Shown here: positions 7,664-16,300 of the stretch, piece by piece
Layout of the letters: the number at the start of each line of letters is the position of its first letter
Numbering within the stretch: the stretch's first letter is position 1
IMG/VR virus record: IMGVR_UViG_3300039190_000131
Coordinates: 1-38,824 of that record
From: a virus
Direction: 5' to 3' (one strand)
DNA length: 38,824 nucleotides
Position numbers and translations under genes: made by a program
The notes under the pieces: generated by a model
The model's input: the letters and a program-made list of their open reading frames with translations, nothing else
What the model was told of the DNA's origin: nothing
Databases searched by the model: none

Positions 7664-8252
7664 TGCGTGCCTCCCAGAGTTCATCGAGTCTCTGAAACTC
7701 TTGACGTACAACCTCTTGCGCTGTCCTCAGAGCCTCTCCAAAGGCTTCCAACTCCTCTCGACGATCCTCAGGTACATCATCGTACCAGCCGTTCTCTACG
7801 GCTTGTCGGAACCTTTTGTACTCATAGTGGGGCTTGGTTCCGTAGTCGTCACAGAACGAGAAGCCATCTTCTTCGATCTTCCCCTCCCACTTGGATCGTG
7901 GGAGCACAGGGATTGACTCGTAGCCGTCATACACGATGTAGGGTACAGACGTCTCAGGAAGGCCGAACTTTTTGAACCTTCGGATTCGCCCCACCTTCAA
8001 GGCGATCCACCTACAGACCATGAAGGCGTAGTACCGGCTCATACTCCCGGTATTGTAGTTGAAGCCCAGCTTGGACGACCCCCTATCATAGGCGAGCCCC
8101 TCATCAGTACGTAGGCCGTTAACCGTACAGTCTTGCCTATCCTCCACCTCCTCCCAGAGGTCAGAGGCAGGTCGGAAGTTCTCTTCCATGAAGGCGAGCA
8201 TCTCCCGCTTAGCCTTCTGGCTCTTGGTAGATACGGACACTGTGTATCCCAT
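7656..8252 (-). CDS. Unknown protein, 198 aa
   Basis: I do not recognise this protein. It is hydrophilic, with a central region rich in Tyr and Gly (LGFNYNTGSMSRYYAFMVCRW), then VPYIVYDGYESIPVLPRSKW and an acidic, helical C-terminus. There is no signal peptide or membrane segment. Start: ATG overlapping the preceding stop by one base (TAATG). The end overlaps the next gene's start, so the cassette is tightly coupled. Confidence 0.6.
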   Translation of the reverse strand: MGYTVSVSTKSQKAKREMLAFMEENFRPASDLWEEVEDRQDCTVNGLRTDEGLAYDRGSSKLGFNYNTGSMSRYYAFMVCRWIALKVGRIRRFKKFGLPETSVPYIVYDGYESIPVLPRSKWEGKIEEDGFSFCDDYGTKPHYEYKRFRQAVENGWYDDVPEDRREELEAFGEALRTAQEVVRQEFQRLDELWEARSE

Positions 8253-8950
8253 TACTCGTCTCCTCGCTTCTCGATCCTATTCAGGATACGCTCAGCCGTT
8301 TTGAGAGCGTCCTCTTTCTGTCCATTTTCCAGCTCCCTAGCAGCACGTTTCAGTGCTCTCTTAGCGAGGAACCGATTGGTTCTCTGAAAGCCTCGGAACT
8401 CTTCATTGGTTCCGGTATGGGTCGGGACCTCCGACGTCTTCTCGACCTTCTCGACGATCCCCCGGAGGCCTTCGAGGTTCAGGGCATCCTTCTCGGGGTT
8501 GGCTAGGAGAGTCTCCAGAGCCTCAGTACAGGCGGCCAGTTGCTCAGAGCCCTTGTACTTCCAGTGTGGGATGCTCTCGTCAGGCTCGACGGCATCGTAG
8601 AACTCGAAGCCTTCGTACTCACCATCCCGTCGCCCCTCGATTAGGGCCACGGCAGCTTCGAGGCTACCTTCACGGGCTTTCTCAACCCGACGCCAGTCCG
8701 TCATTTCGTTTTCCCAACTGCGGAGCCTATTTCTGTACCGCCGCATCTGGTTGTCGTATTCCTTTTCAGCCCACTCAGGCATCGGGTCAGGCTTCTCCGG
8801 CTCTTCCGGCTTCTCTAGTGACGGCTCGTAGTACCAGCCAGCAGAGTCCCTATCACGGAACACCTGCATACAGATACGGTACCAGTCCTCTTCATCACGG
8901 ATGACGAAGGGGGTATCCCCGTGCTTCTCATTGAAAATGACAATCTTCAT
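8252..8950 (-). CDS. Unknown protein, 232 aa, charged and helical
   Basis: This unrecognised protein starts with MKIVIFNEKHGDTPFVIRDE, a short beta-type start. It continues with a Pro/Glu-rich linker (LEKPEEPEKPDPMPEWAE), a long charged helical stretch, and a C-terminal basic helical region with RFLAKRALKRAARELENGQK. GAGG lies 7 bases before ATG. It is the second gene of the minus-strand cassette and overlaps the next gene by one base. Confidence 0.6.
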   Translation of the reverse strand: MKIVIFNEKHGDTPFVIRDEEDWYRICMQVFRDRDSAGWYYEPSLEKPEEPEKPDPMPEWAEKEYDNQMRRYRNRLRSWENEMTDWRRVEKAREGSLEAAVALIEGRRDGEYEGFEFYDAVEPDESIPHWKYKGSEQLAACTEALETLLANPEKDALNLEGLRGIVEKVEKTSEVPTHTGTNEEFRGFQRTNRFLAKRALKRAARELENGQKEDALKTAERILNRIEKRGDE

Positions 8951-8959
8951 ATTGGTTCC

Positions 8960-9295
8960 TCAGTAGACTCGTAGGCGATTGTGTACTTCTCTCATTTCCC
9001 GGTGGCATTCGTCAATGAAGCGTTCTTCGGAGGTACGGGTATCACGGGGACCCTGCTCCCAATGCTCTGACGTCTCCAGATGCTCTCTATCGAGCCCCTC
9101 AGCAGCTTCGACCTTCTCCAGAAACTCGTCAGCGTCCGGTTCGTACTGAAACTCGTAGTAGTGAACGAACTCGACGCTATCATCGGCCTCGTCATGTGCG
9201 ACGATATGAAAAATACGCATCAGACGGTCTTGGGGGTCCGTAGGATCGACCAGACGGCGGTAGGTCTTGCCAACGAAAAATCGGAGTGTATCCAT
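8960..9295 (-). CDS. Unknown small protein, 111 aa, first gene of the minus cassette
   Basis: This is a small acidic protein, MDTLRFFVGKTYRRLVDP and so on, with HDEADDSVEFVHYYEFQYE in the middle. No family is recognised. I use the ATG at 9295, which has AGAGGA 5 bases upstream, and not the ATG 36 bases earlier that lacks a site. Its promoter must lie in the 170-base divergent gap to the right. Confidence 0.6.
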   Translation of the reverse strand: MDTLRFFVGKTYRRLVDPTDPQDRLMRIFHIVAHDEADDSVEFVHYYEFQYEPDADEFLEKVEAAEGLDREHLETSEHWEQGPRDTRTSEERFIDECHREMREVHNRLRVY

Positions 9296-9389
9296 CGTGT
9301 CCTCTCTTTGTTGTGTTTGTCCCTCTTGCACTAGTGTATACCCTAACAGGACCTAGCCGTCAAAAGAAATCTACGTAGGGGGCGTTGAT

Positions 9390-9415
9390 AATCTATTTGT
9401 GTATCACGGGGGTAG
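9390..9415 (+). promoter_or_regulatory. Candidate phage promoter motif, copy 1
   Basis: The 26 bases starting AATCTATTTGTGTATCAC and ending GGGGGTAG match about 20 of 26 positions at 26900-26925. Both copies are intergenic, lie 36-50 bases before the next + start, and occur where a new transcription unit is expected. This copy is in the divergent gap between 9295 and 9466. It does not resemble a sigma-70 promoter closely, so a phage-specific promoter or operator is inferred. Confidence 0.35.
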
Positions 9416-9465
9416 CTATTGTTTGGTTTACGTGAGTCTATACCCTGCTTCATCGGAGAGTACGA

Positions 9466-9723
9466 ATGGACAGCTCTGATCGCCTGTCTCAGTTTGCCAA
9501 TGGAAATGTAGAGCTGGAGGAAGACCTCCGAAAGCTCGTTGATGTTGGTACGTCGGAGGAGGAGTCACTGGAGGCCTTTCTGGAGGTCCTTTATAACTTC
9601 CTCTCCGATGCGGGCACCCTCACTCTGGGGATGGACGACTTCATTATGTCTCTGGCCTCGACTCACGAAACCCACCTGTACCTACTAAAGCAAAAACTCC
9701 CCGAATATCCTCAGGGAGTCTAA
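9466..9723 (+). CDS. Unknown small acidic protein, 85 aa
   Basis: This is an acidic, helical protein without a recognised family (MDSSDRLSQFANGNVELEED, then GTSEEESLEAFLEVLYNFL). GGAG lies 7 bases upstream of the ATG. It is the first + strand gene after the minus cassette and lies downstream of the candidate promoter at 9390. It is followed after 20 bases by the frameshifted gene at 9744, with which it probably forms an operon. Confidence 0.6.
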   Translation: MDSSDRLSQFANGNVELEEDLRKLVDVGTSEEESLEAFLEVLYNFLSDAGTLTLGMDDFIMSLASTHETHLYLLKQKLPEYPQGV

Positions 9724-9743
9724 CCCCCATCTAGGAGAACCCT

Positions 9744-10566
9744 ATGTCCGGTAAAAATTATCAACCAGCTTCTTAAAGTAGCTGGAGACAATGTAGATCT
9801 CGTTGACGACGTTCACGAAGTTATCAAGTTTCTCCACCAGCGGTATCGTTCGGCATCGGTCTTTGAGAAGACCGCTATCAACGAAGAGACGGAGACACTT
9901 ATTCGCTGGGCGCTCGCTCGTAGGGATGCGTACTCGGAGAAGGAAGTTTCTGACTTCTTCAAGGCCAACATGGGGTGGGAAGCCAAACAGCCGGGCAAGC
10001 ACAGGTGGGCTCAGGGCGATCGTATCGAGATGGTTCCTTCCAAGTGCAAAGACGAGCTGATCCTTCCTGTCATTCAAGACTACTCCGGCAAGACTGGTAC
10101 CGTCGAGAAGACGGAGAAGGAAGACCGTGATCTAGCACCTGAGGGTGGCAGCAAGTACGGTGCTATCTTGGTGCGCCTCGATAGCGGCCAGATGCTCAAG
10201 ATCCCTCGTGGACAGAAGAAGCGTGGCTCCGGTCTGTATACTCCCAAGACGGGCAAGGGTGCGATGATTGAGGTCGTGTACGCTAAGGACCCCAGCGCTG
10301 TTCCCACAATTGAGCAGCTCCAGCAGGCTCAGCAGTACAAAGACAAGGCCCTCGAAGACGAGTTCCGCTCCCTCCGGTACCACTCTGGTCCGGCGAAAGG
10401 CGTCTCGGTCAACAAGCAGGGCCAGCTTTACTTCTCGATGCTGTCACAGCAAAGGTCCGGTCGCTACACGGCGGTTAACCCGGTCAAGGGTACCGTCTAC
10501 TACTTGGGCCTTGTACGCTCTCGTCCAAGCGGTCTTGATCGTGAGCTGGAGAATCTCCTCCGATAA
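9744..10566 (+). CDS. Unknown protein, reading frame broken near its start by an extra A
   Basis: The intact frame from 9970 codes for 198 residues, but the same frame is open and protein-like back to about 9751 (IINQLLKVAGDNVDLVDDV and so on) with no ATG, GTG or TTG in that stretch. An ATG at 9744 with AGGAG 6 bases upstream is out of frame by one. Removing one A from the AAAAA run at 9753-9757 joins them into a 273-residue protein starting M-S-G-K. A sequencing or assembly error, a real mutation, or less likely +1 frameshifting could explain this. The product is hydrophilic, with a basic central domain (HRWAQGDRIEMVPSKCKDE, KIPRGQKKRGSGLYTPKTG) that could be a small beta-barrel. No function is recognised. 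Confidence 0.6.
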
Positions 10567-10574
10567 GGCTAAGT

Positions 10575-11624
10575 ATGTCTCGTAACCACGACGCACTTGC
10601 AAAATTTGCTTACTCCCATCCCCAGCTTCGGGGGGAGCTGGATGGGTTTGTACGCAAGGCTAGCTTGACGGCTAATCTTACGGGCAAAGCACGTAAACGC
10701 ATGAACAGGCTCAAGACGCAGGCTACCCGGCTATGTAGCCAGCTAAGGCGAGCCCGTCGTGAGTACGAGACCTACTTGTATCAAGCGACCGGTCGTAAGG
10801 TAGACTTTGAGGTAGCAGAGCTGGAGCGAGGTACGGGAGTCCAGTACAATGTGCAGATGAAGTTCATTGTGCAGAAGGACTCTACGGAGCCGATGGCTCC
10901 ACGGTTCTATATCGACGTCCGGGTAGTTCCGGGCGAACTCGACGAAGTAGAGATCACGCTGAATGCAGGCTTCATTAGTGCTATCGGAATGAAGCATAGC
11001 AAATTCACGCAGGAGGGCTTCAAGCAGGATGACCTGTCGAGCCCTCCTCAAGTTTTCTCGTGGATCGAGTTCCTTAAAGGGGACTTCCTCAAGGCGAAGC
11101 GAGTAGTACGTCCCTTTGACGGAGGAAGCGCAGAGATGGGTATCCTAACAGCTAAAGTAGCTTCGACACCCCCTGAGGATCTAGAAGAGTACGAGATGAA
11201 AGTGGCGGCAGCCAAAGACATTGACCTACGGGAAGATGCTCTGGGTATGAGCTACGTGATCTCTGATACCATGCCTGACTCCGATGATGTGAGGTGGGCG
11301 CTCTTTACCTTCGGGTCCCACTCGCTGGCTACCTACCTAGACCACGCCGCCTACTACGATGCGGCCTCTCTTGTGAGGCAGGCCCTTCTATTGCTCATGC
11401 GAGATACGGAGCAGGTAGCTATCAGTTGGCTCAAGGCCATGATAGAGGCTCGTAACTTGGCCGACCCGTGTGAGAAATTCCAAGAGTCTATGCTCTCCGG
11501 TGATCATACCGATGTACCTTTCCACGCCGCTGACTGCATTGACCAGTTGGCTCGTGTCAGCCAAGCTCTTGGTTACGAAGCTGTAGCTACGGGCCTCTGG
11601 AACTGCGAAATGCTCATTCGCTGA
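10575..11624 (+). CDS. Unknown protein with divergent N-terminal module, 349 aa
   Basis: The N-terminus (HDALAKFAYSHPQLRGELDG, then R27-K-A-S30) is a divergent copy of the recurrent module and keeps the [KR]-x-A-S ending. Residues 30-75 are basic and helical. They are followed by a beta-rich domain (VQYNVQMKFIVQKD, FYIDVRVVPGELDEVEITL) and a helical C-terminal domain (HAADCIDQLARVSQALGYEA). The family is not recognised. It lies 8 bases after the previous gene and is cotranscribed. If the N-terminal rule holds, the mature protein starts at about residue 30. Confidence 0.6.
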   Translation: MSRNHDALAKFAYSHPQLRGELDGFVRKASLTANLTGKARKRMNRLKTQATRLCSQLRRARREYETYLYQATGRKVDFEVAELERGTGVQYNVQMKFIVQKDSTEPMAPRFYIDVRVVPGELDEVEITLNAGFISAIGMKHSKFTQEGFKQDDLSSPPQVFSWIEFLKGDFLKAKRVVRPFDGGSAEMGILTAKVASTPPEDLEEYEMKVAAAKDIDLREDALGMSYVISDTMPDSDDVRWALFTFGSHSLATYLDHAAYYDAASLVRQALLLLMRDTEQVAISWLKAMIEARNLADPCEKFQESMLSGDHTDVPFHAADCIDQLARVSQALGYEAVATGLWNCEMLIR

Positions 11625-11660
11625 TAGCTCCATCCCTCAAAAAGCTGACTGAAACTTACT

Positions 11661-11702
11661 TACCGTCCTGAGATTTCTACCCCTCCGGGCGGTAATGTTT
11701 TT
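11661..11702 (+). terminator. Possible terminator
   Basis: TACCGTCC (11661-11668) can pair with GGGCGGTA (11687-11694) with one G-U, across an 18-base loop, and ATGTTTTTA follows. The large loop makes it a moderate candidate. It lies between the stop at 11624 and the next gene at 11766, a gap in which a promoter is also expected. Confidence 0.4.
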
Positions 11703-11765
11703 ATAGGATATGTAGGGTGCGAAGAAGCATGTAACCCTTTCATGAGTTGAAGAAGGAGATAAGGT

Positions 11766-12743
11766 ATGGGCAATAATTACACTGAGTACATTGCGGCGAC
11801 GAAGTTCAACATCGGCCAGAACAAAGAGGACAACCTCGTTGTCCCGAAGGGTACCGTCGTCAGTTATGACGGATCTACCGCTGTGATTGACGGTCGGGAG
11901 TATAACTTCCCGAAGCTAGGATCAGCTATCAAGTCGCGGTGGCTCGTCTCCAAAGAAGAGCTAGGGCTCGGCGGTGAGGCTGATTTCAAACCGCAGTCGG
12001 CAGGCATCGAGATGCGCCACCCGACTGATGAAGACGGAGAATCTACTATTGCCAGCACCACGATGGTTGCTGATGAAGAGCGTGAGGTCAACACGATCGA
12101 GGCGTTCAAGAACAGTAGGCACGAGGTCCAGAGCCAAGGTGGCGATGCGGTCAAGGGCGTACAGTTCAAGACCAAGGCCGGTAAAGCGGCTATGGAAGAG
12201 TCGGTGTCCGTCGACCGCCTGAGCCAGAATGCTATTCAGCAGATGGAGAAAGGCACAGAGCGTCACGACAAGCTGGCTCAGTTTCAGGCGCTGGAGAACC
12301 AGAAGATGGAGCGAGAGATCGCTGATCTCAAGAAGCAGCTCGCTTCCCAGCAGCCGAAGAAGCAGGTCCGTGAAGGCATCCAGTTCAATACGGCGGAAGG
12401 CCAAGTTGGAACGGGTACCACCAAACAGGCTTCGAGCGAATATGCCGAAGGTATTTGGGACGGACAGGATGCTCCGGTCGTAGGATCGACCAATGAGCAG
12501 CAGGCCACCGGACAGGAGTCCACGGCGTCTGACTTTGACGTGCAGGACAAAGAGGCTCGCCTCAAGATGGCTCGTCAGATGATGCCTAGCTTCGATTGGG
12601 ACTTCGAGCAGCACTGGAAGACGAAGCTCAAGACTCTCAATGACGATGGACGCCCGCTGTACGTTTGCGCCGTGTACGCCGTCGAGTCGGATGCTATGAA
12701 GAAGCACATTGCCAAGCAGTTCCCTGAGATGGAGCTGGGCTAA
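11766..12743 (+). CDS. Unknown, probably virion-associated protein, 325 aa
   Basis: The N-terminal 70 residues (TKFNIGQNKEDNLVVPKGTV, then STAVIDGREYNFPKLGSAIK) look like a small beta domain. The middle contains two related segments, GVQFKTKAGKAAMEES and GIQFNTAEGQVGTGT, separated by a predicted coiled coil (about 165-205). The C-terminal 60 residues (MPSFDWDFEQHWKTKLKTLN) form another conserved-looking unit. The ribosome site is excellent (AAGGAG, 8 bases). I remember similar N-termini in large myophages but cannot name a function. Confidence 0.6.
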   Translation: MGNNYTEYIAATKFNIGQNKEDNLVVPKGTVVSYDGSTAVIDGREYNFPKLGSAIKSRWLVSKEELGLGGEADFKPQSAGIEMRHPTDEDGESTIASTTMVADEEREVNTIEAFKNSRHEVQSQGGDAVKGVQFKTKAGKAAMEESVSVDRLSQNAIQQMEKGTERHDKLAQFQALENQKMEREIADLKKQLASQQPKKQVREGIQFNTAEGQVGTGTTKQASSEYAEGIWDGQDAPVVGSTNEQQATGQESTASDFDVQDKEARLKMARQMMPSFDWDFEQHWKTKLKTLNDDGRPLYVCAVYAVESDAMKKHIAKQFPEMELG

Positions 12744-12754
12744 TCCTCACGCTA

Positions 12755-12782
12755 GGGGCTCCTCGATCTTATGGGGAGCCCC
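12755..12782 (+). other. GC-rich hairpin without U-tract
   Basis: GGGGCTCC (12755-12762) pairs perfectly with GGAGCCCC (12775-12782) over a 12-base loop in the short gap after the stop at 12743. No T-run follows. It may stabilise the upstream mRNA or act as a weak terminator. Confidence 0.45.
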
Positions 12783-12799
12783 GCCTACAAGGTTTGCAC

Positions 12800-13300
12800 A
12801 TGCACCGGAGAGTCGCCAAAAAGTATCTATCTCGTATCCTGAGCGATCACCTCCAGAGTGCGGTCTCTGAGTCGAGGCTCAACCTCTCCAAGCTAGAGAC
12901 GCTTACAGAGAGAGCAAAGAACCTCATTGAAGAGTCCCCGTATAAGGAAGAGGTCTACAAAGAGGGAGGCGATATGATCTTCCTCTACGAGGCCTCGCTT
13001 GAAAGCCTCCGGGAAAACCTCTCAATCCTCACGTACCTTGTCGAGAAGATCTCCCTCACGGGAGCTGCAGACGATCTAAAACCTGCTATCCGAAAGGAAC
13101 TCGACAAGGCGTTCAAGAGCGCCTCTATTGACGTAGAGGAGCTAGAAGGCTTTCCGACCTACAGGGACCACAAAGGCCCCTCTGACGATGAAGACAAGCC
13201 TGCTAGGACCACAGAGGTTCCCGGCCCTTCTGAAACAGACTGGTCGGATCTATCACCTTCCTATACGCGACCAGAGATGGACGAGGACGTTGTACCGTGA
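12800..13300 (+). CDS. Unknown helical protein, 166 aa
   Basis: The N-terminus, MHRRVAKKYLSRILSDHL, matches the start of the product at 20220 (VARHFLAKVL) residue for residue by chemical class. This is a second recurrent N-terminal pattern in this genome. The body is helical (NLSKLETLTERAKNLIEES; SILTYLVEKISL), and the last 50 residues are acidic, Pro-rich and probably disordered. I use ATG 12800 (AAGG upstream) over the TTG two codons earlier. Its end overlaps the next gene's GTG. Confidence 0.6.
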   Translation: MHRRVAKKYLSRILSDHLQSAVSESRLNLSKLETLTERAKNLIEESPYKEEVYKEGGDMIFLYEASLESLRENLSILTYLVEKISLTGAADDLKPAIRKELDKAFKSASIDVEELEGFPTYRDHKGPSDDEDKPARTTEVPGPSETDWSDLSPSYTRPEMDEDVVP

Positions 13301-13794
13301 ATGCTGAGCATTTGGTACATGAAGTGATTGCCCGATACCGGCTCAAGTATCAGCCGGTTCGGCTTTCTCTCGCTCGCATTAAGAACGCCAAGCGGGTAGA
13401 GGAGATCATTAGTGGTATTGACAGCAAGATTAAGAGCAGGGCCTCAGACGTCCAGCTCCTATCGGTTGACAATAACCAAGTGTCCAATACCCTGACGTAC
13501 AAAGCTACGACAGGCAATGGCGAGTATACCGTGAAGATTCGTGCGGTTCCGGCAGACGGTAGTGAGAAGAAGGTGTGGGAGGCTAAAGACGTCTACCTAT
13601 CCTGCTCTTGTCGTCACTGGAGGTACGGTGGGTGTGAACACCACGCTAAGAAGGGTGACTACCTCTATGCAGAGGATCACCCTCGTGGTACACTAGGCAA
13701 GCCCAATATCAGAGATCCAGAAGGCAACAATTACGTGTGCAAGCACGTCTATCGGGCATTACAGGAAGCTAAGAAAGTCTATATTGACTACTGA
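13297..13794 (+). CDS. SWIM-type zinc-finger protein
   Basis: The 165-residue protein contains a C-x-C ... C-x-H arrangement: C103-S-C105, C113 with H115/H116, and C148-K-H150, within VYLSCSCRHWRY and NNYVCKHVYRAL. This is the SWIM zinc-finger pattern, known to bind DNA or proteins. A basic N-terminal helix region (RYRLKYQPVRLSLARIKNAK) precedes a beta domain. The GTG start overlaps the previous stop (GTGA). I recall similar proteins beside structural genes in other large phages, so a virion-associated role is possible but unproven. Confidence 0.6.
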   Translation: MNAEHLVHEVIARYRLKYQPVRLSLARIKNAKRVEEIISGIDSKIKSRASDVQLLSVDNNQVSNTLTYKATTGNGEYTVKIRAVPADGSEKKVWEAKDVYLSCSCRHWRYGGCEHHAKKGDYLYAEDHPRGTLGKPNIRDPEGNNYVCKHVYRALQEAKKVYIDY

Positions 13795-13807
13795 TTAGGA
13801 GCCTGTG

Positions 13808-14230
13808 ATGGACAAGAAATCTGGAATCAGCCCGTTCGCTAACAAGGTCTTTGAGCTGGCTCGCAACTTCCGTATGACGGGAGAGCTAGTGGCAAAGGCC
13901 GAAGGTGTTCTGGAAGGTCTACTTGCAAGGTGTGAGGACCTCCCCATCCTGCTCGCAGAGCTAGGGTGCGAAGAGGAAGAGCTTTACGAAGCGGCTATGC
14001 GCTATTACAAGCTCAAGGCCGAAGCAGAAGCAATCTCCCAGCTAGCGATTGAATGTCGTGACCGGGCAGAGGCATTAGCAGAAGAGGCGGTGTCGGATGA
14101 ATATTTCGGCCCCTACCTCCAGAGAGAAGTAGTTGAACATCATCAAGGCGTGTTCTCTCCAGAGACTCTTACCGCAGCTCGGAAGGTCTGTGCGAGGTAC
14201 ATGAAGCGCCTCAAAAACAAAGGAAGTTAA
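13808..14230 (+). CDS. Unknown helical protein, 140 aa
   Basis: This is an acidic, Leu/Glu/Ala-rich and almost wholly helical protein (EGVLEGLLARCEDLPILLAE; SQLAIECRDRAEALAEEAV). The family is not recognised. The ATG at 13808 is 6 bases from AGGAG and fits better than the GTG one codon earlier. It sits between two zinc-binding proteins in a tightly packed run. Confidence 0.6.
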   Translation: MDKKSGISPFANKVFELARNFRMTGELVAKAEGVLEGLLARCEDLPILLAELGCEEEELYEAAMRYYKLKAEAEAISQLAIECRDRAEALAEEAVSDEYFGPYLQREVVEHHQGVFSPETLTAARKVCARYMKRLKNKGS

Positions 14231-14231
14231 A

Positions 14232-14627
14232 ATGAAGTACGAATTTGTATGTAGCGCATGTGATCACGTCCAGACGAATGACCTTAGCATCCCTGAGTTC
14301 GAGAAGGCTAAGGAGGCTGGAGTCGAATGTAAGGCATGTGAGGCCACCGCAGACTATCAGTTCAGCACGGCAGGCGTCCAGTTTTGCTTCAAGGGCGATG
14401 CGTGGGCCGACAAGAACTACAAAGAGAAGAAGTACCGGAAGAACCGCTCGAAGTATATGGCACAGCGGCAGGACAAAAACCATATCAGGCCTACGCTCAA
14501 GCCTAACTACAAAGGGCAAGAGGCTGATAGCTGGAAGGAAGCTCAAGAGGCCGCTCGTGATGACGGCAAGCAGACAGCTAGCTACGAGCCTCTTGTACAA
14601 CGTGAAAAGATCCAAGAGGGTAAGTGA
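14232..14627 (+). CDS. FmdB-like zinc-ribbon protein (first of two)
   Basis: MKYEFVCSACDHVQTNDLSI with C7-x2-C10 and a second pair, VECKACEA (C33-x2-C36), is the layout of FmdB-type zinc ribbons, which are common beside phage structural genes. FSTAGVQFCFKGDAW and a basic helical tail with KKYRKNRSKYMAQRQ follow. The gene at 33629 encodes a clearly similar architecture (MAVFEYECGSCGL; ECPACSK). The role is unknown. It overlaps the next gene by four bases. Confidence 0.65.
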   Translation: MKYEFVCSACDHVQTNDLSIPEFEKAKEAGVECKACEATADYQFSTAGVQFCFKGDAWADKNYKEKKYRKNRSKYMAQRQDKNHIRPTLKPNYKGQEADSWKEAQEAARDDGKQTASYEPLVQREKIQEGK

Positions 14628-15586
14628 TCATGGCCTATATCTACCGCAGAAAAACCAACCTCGTTGATATGCTGATCGAGGACCACTTCTGGCTCAAGGT
14701 CTCCGTAGCTGACGGGATTGGGAGTACAGGAGACTACACGCTGATTCTAGGCGACCTTACGTTCGTGGAGACAGACCCCGCTTCTGGTGCAGACGATTCA
14801 GGGACTCTGGCGACTGGACTCAAGGATCAGATCAACGCAGCGTCGGAACCTATCACAGCTTTTGATGGGGCAGCCACTGGCGAGATCCTGATTCGGTACG
14901 ACAAGTACAACCAGAGCCCGGCTGGGATCACCAACCAGAACTTCGAGTACGAGGCCAGCACTACGGACGATGATGGTGAGATTTCCGTGAAGGAGATCCT
15001 CCCGGCGTCTTACAAGTTCAAGAACGCCGCCAATTGGGATGGTACCTTCACAGATATGGAGACGATCTCCTTTGTCAAGGGGAAGAGGTCTACACGTTTC
15101 CGACCGTCTGAGATGCTGGTAGCCAACCAAGTGAGCGCCAATCAGTTGCGTGGGCGAACTAGATTTCTCTTCGACCCGGCTGACTATGCTCTGGTAGACG
15201 AGGACGTTCTCTTCTACAAGCTGTCTACAGTGGTTGATGGAGTAGAGATCGAGGATGGACCTATCCAGATCCTGCTCACCTCGCAACAGTTGATCCAACC
15301 ACGAGCGGTCCTCCTGCTTAACGGTAACACACCTCAGGGAGCGTCCTATGATGATAGGTTGGAGATTCAACTGCCCCGTTACATCGTCGATATGACGATC
15401 AAGAACACGGGGACAACCAACGACTTGAAGGTGTCTTTTGGTGCCGGTTCCGCAGAGCTTACGGTTTCCCCTTCCAGCAGTTTCGGGGATAACCGCCTGA
15501 ATGTGTCTCAGTTGGATATGAGAGCAGTGGGTGGGACTACGGCCACAGAGGTATACATGGTTCTCGCTACGAACTCCTCTCTATAA
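14624..15586 (+). CDS. Probable virion structural protein, 320 aa
   Basis: This is a beta-rich protein with YIYRRKTNLVDMLIEDHFWL at the start, a Thr/Asp/Gly-rich middle and a strand-rich C-terminus (VDMTIKNTGTTNDLKVSFGA). There is no signal peptide. Composition and location suggest a head-tail or tail component, but no family is recognised. I take the GTG at 14624, because GAGG lies close upstream and the stop is overlapped by four bases; an ATG two codons later is equally possible. Confidence 0.6.
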   Translation: MIMAYIYRRKTNLVDMLIEDHFWLKVSVADGIGSTGDYTLILGDLTFVETDPASGADDSGTLATGLKDQINAASEPITAFDGAATGEILIRYDKYNQSPAGITNQNFEYEASTTDDDGEISVKEILPASYKFKNAANWDGTFTDMETISFVKGKRSTRFRPSEMLVANQVSANQLRGRTRFLFDPADYALVDEDVLFYKLSTVVDGVEIEDGPIQILLTSQQLIQPRAVLLLNGNTPQGASYDDRLEIQLPRYIVDMTIKNTGTTNDLKVSFGAGSAELTVSPSSSFGDNRLNVSQLDMRAVGGTTATEVYMVLATNSSL

Positions 15587-15653
15587 GATGGCTGGTCGTT
15601 AAAGTTTTAATATTCTCTCTCAGAGAGTTCTACTCAAACCCGTGGAGGCTTCT

Positions 15654-16280
15654 ATGCTCATTCGATTGGTTCACCAGCAGGGGGACGTTAAAGGTCCTTT
15701 GCTGATCACAGACATTGATTCCGGGCTCCCAAATGAGGAGCACGGTCTATCTCGTAAGCAGCCGGTCTACGTCCCGGTGCACCGCACTTACTTCGGCAGT
15801 GATAATATGGTCAAAATTGACCGTACCAAGGCCGGGTACATTGACCTAGCTCCCAGCGACAAGGTTCGCCTGTCGGCTGATAGGGGTGTTATCAAGGGCC
15901 TAGAGGATAACGGTTTCCTTTCGGTAACTGAGATCCCTACTGGTGCTCTCGATAAGCCTACGATCACAGCAGCTACGTTTGATACTACTGCTGGAGCTGA
16001 CGATGGTGTGGGTACCGCTGATGATGGATCTATCGTCATCACTGGAACCAATTTCACCTCGTACGATCCCTCAACCACCGCTATTATCGTAGGTAATACG
16101 GGTGCTAACACGCCGGTCCCCCTCTCAGAAGATACTGCGGGCGTGACGGTTACGGACACTGAGATTACAATCACAGGAGCTGCGAACCCTTATGGTTCGG
16201 CATCAGGTGATATTGAGACGGTGATTGTGGTTGCTAACGACAAGGCATCCGACACCTTCTTCCCCGTGACCGAAGTCTAA
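15654..16280 (+). CDS. Probable virion protein with Ig-like/IPT-type domain, 208 aa
   Basis: The N-terminal half contains PVYVPVHRTYFGSDNMVKID and SLGARS-free beta segments ending VIKGLEDNGFLSVTEIP. The C-terminal half (about 105-208) reads like an IPT/TIG Ig-like fold: DDGSIVITGTNFTSYDP, then TEITITGAANPYGSASG and IVVANDKASDTFFPVTEV. IPT-type domains are common on phage virion surfaces. The ATG at 15654 is 5 bases from GGAGG, better than an in-frame GTG four codons earlier. Confidence 0.6.
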   Translation: MLIRLVHQQGDVKGPLLITDIDSGLPNEEHGLSRKQPVYVPVHRTYFGSDNMVKIDRTKAGYIDLAPSDKVRLSADRGVIKGLEDNGFLSVTEIPTGALDKPTITAATFDTTAGADDGVGTADDGSIVITGTNFTSYDPSTTAIIVGNTGANTPVPLSEDTAGVTVTDTEITITGAANPYGSASGDIETVIVVANDKASDTFFPVTEV

Positions 16281-16300
16281 TCTAACCCTCTGGGTAATTG

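Noticed and set aside
9742-10077. Minus-strand 111-residue frame opposite the start of the frameshifted gene
   Set aside because: The + strand has a good ribosome site and protein-like sequence throughout. The minus frame ends in the + leader and has no neighbours on its strand.
14232-14667. Overlapping + frame of 140 residues from 14245
   Set aside because: It is out of frame with the FmdB-like gene, Arg/Ser-rich and without a ribosome site; the zinc-ribbon frame explains the sequence.
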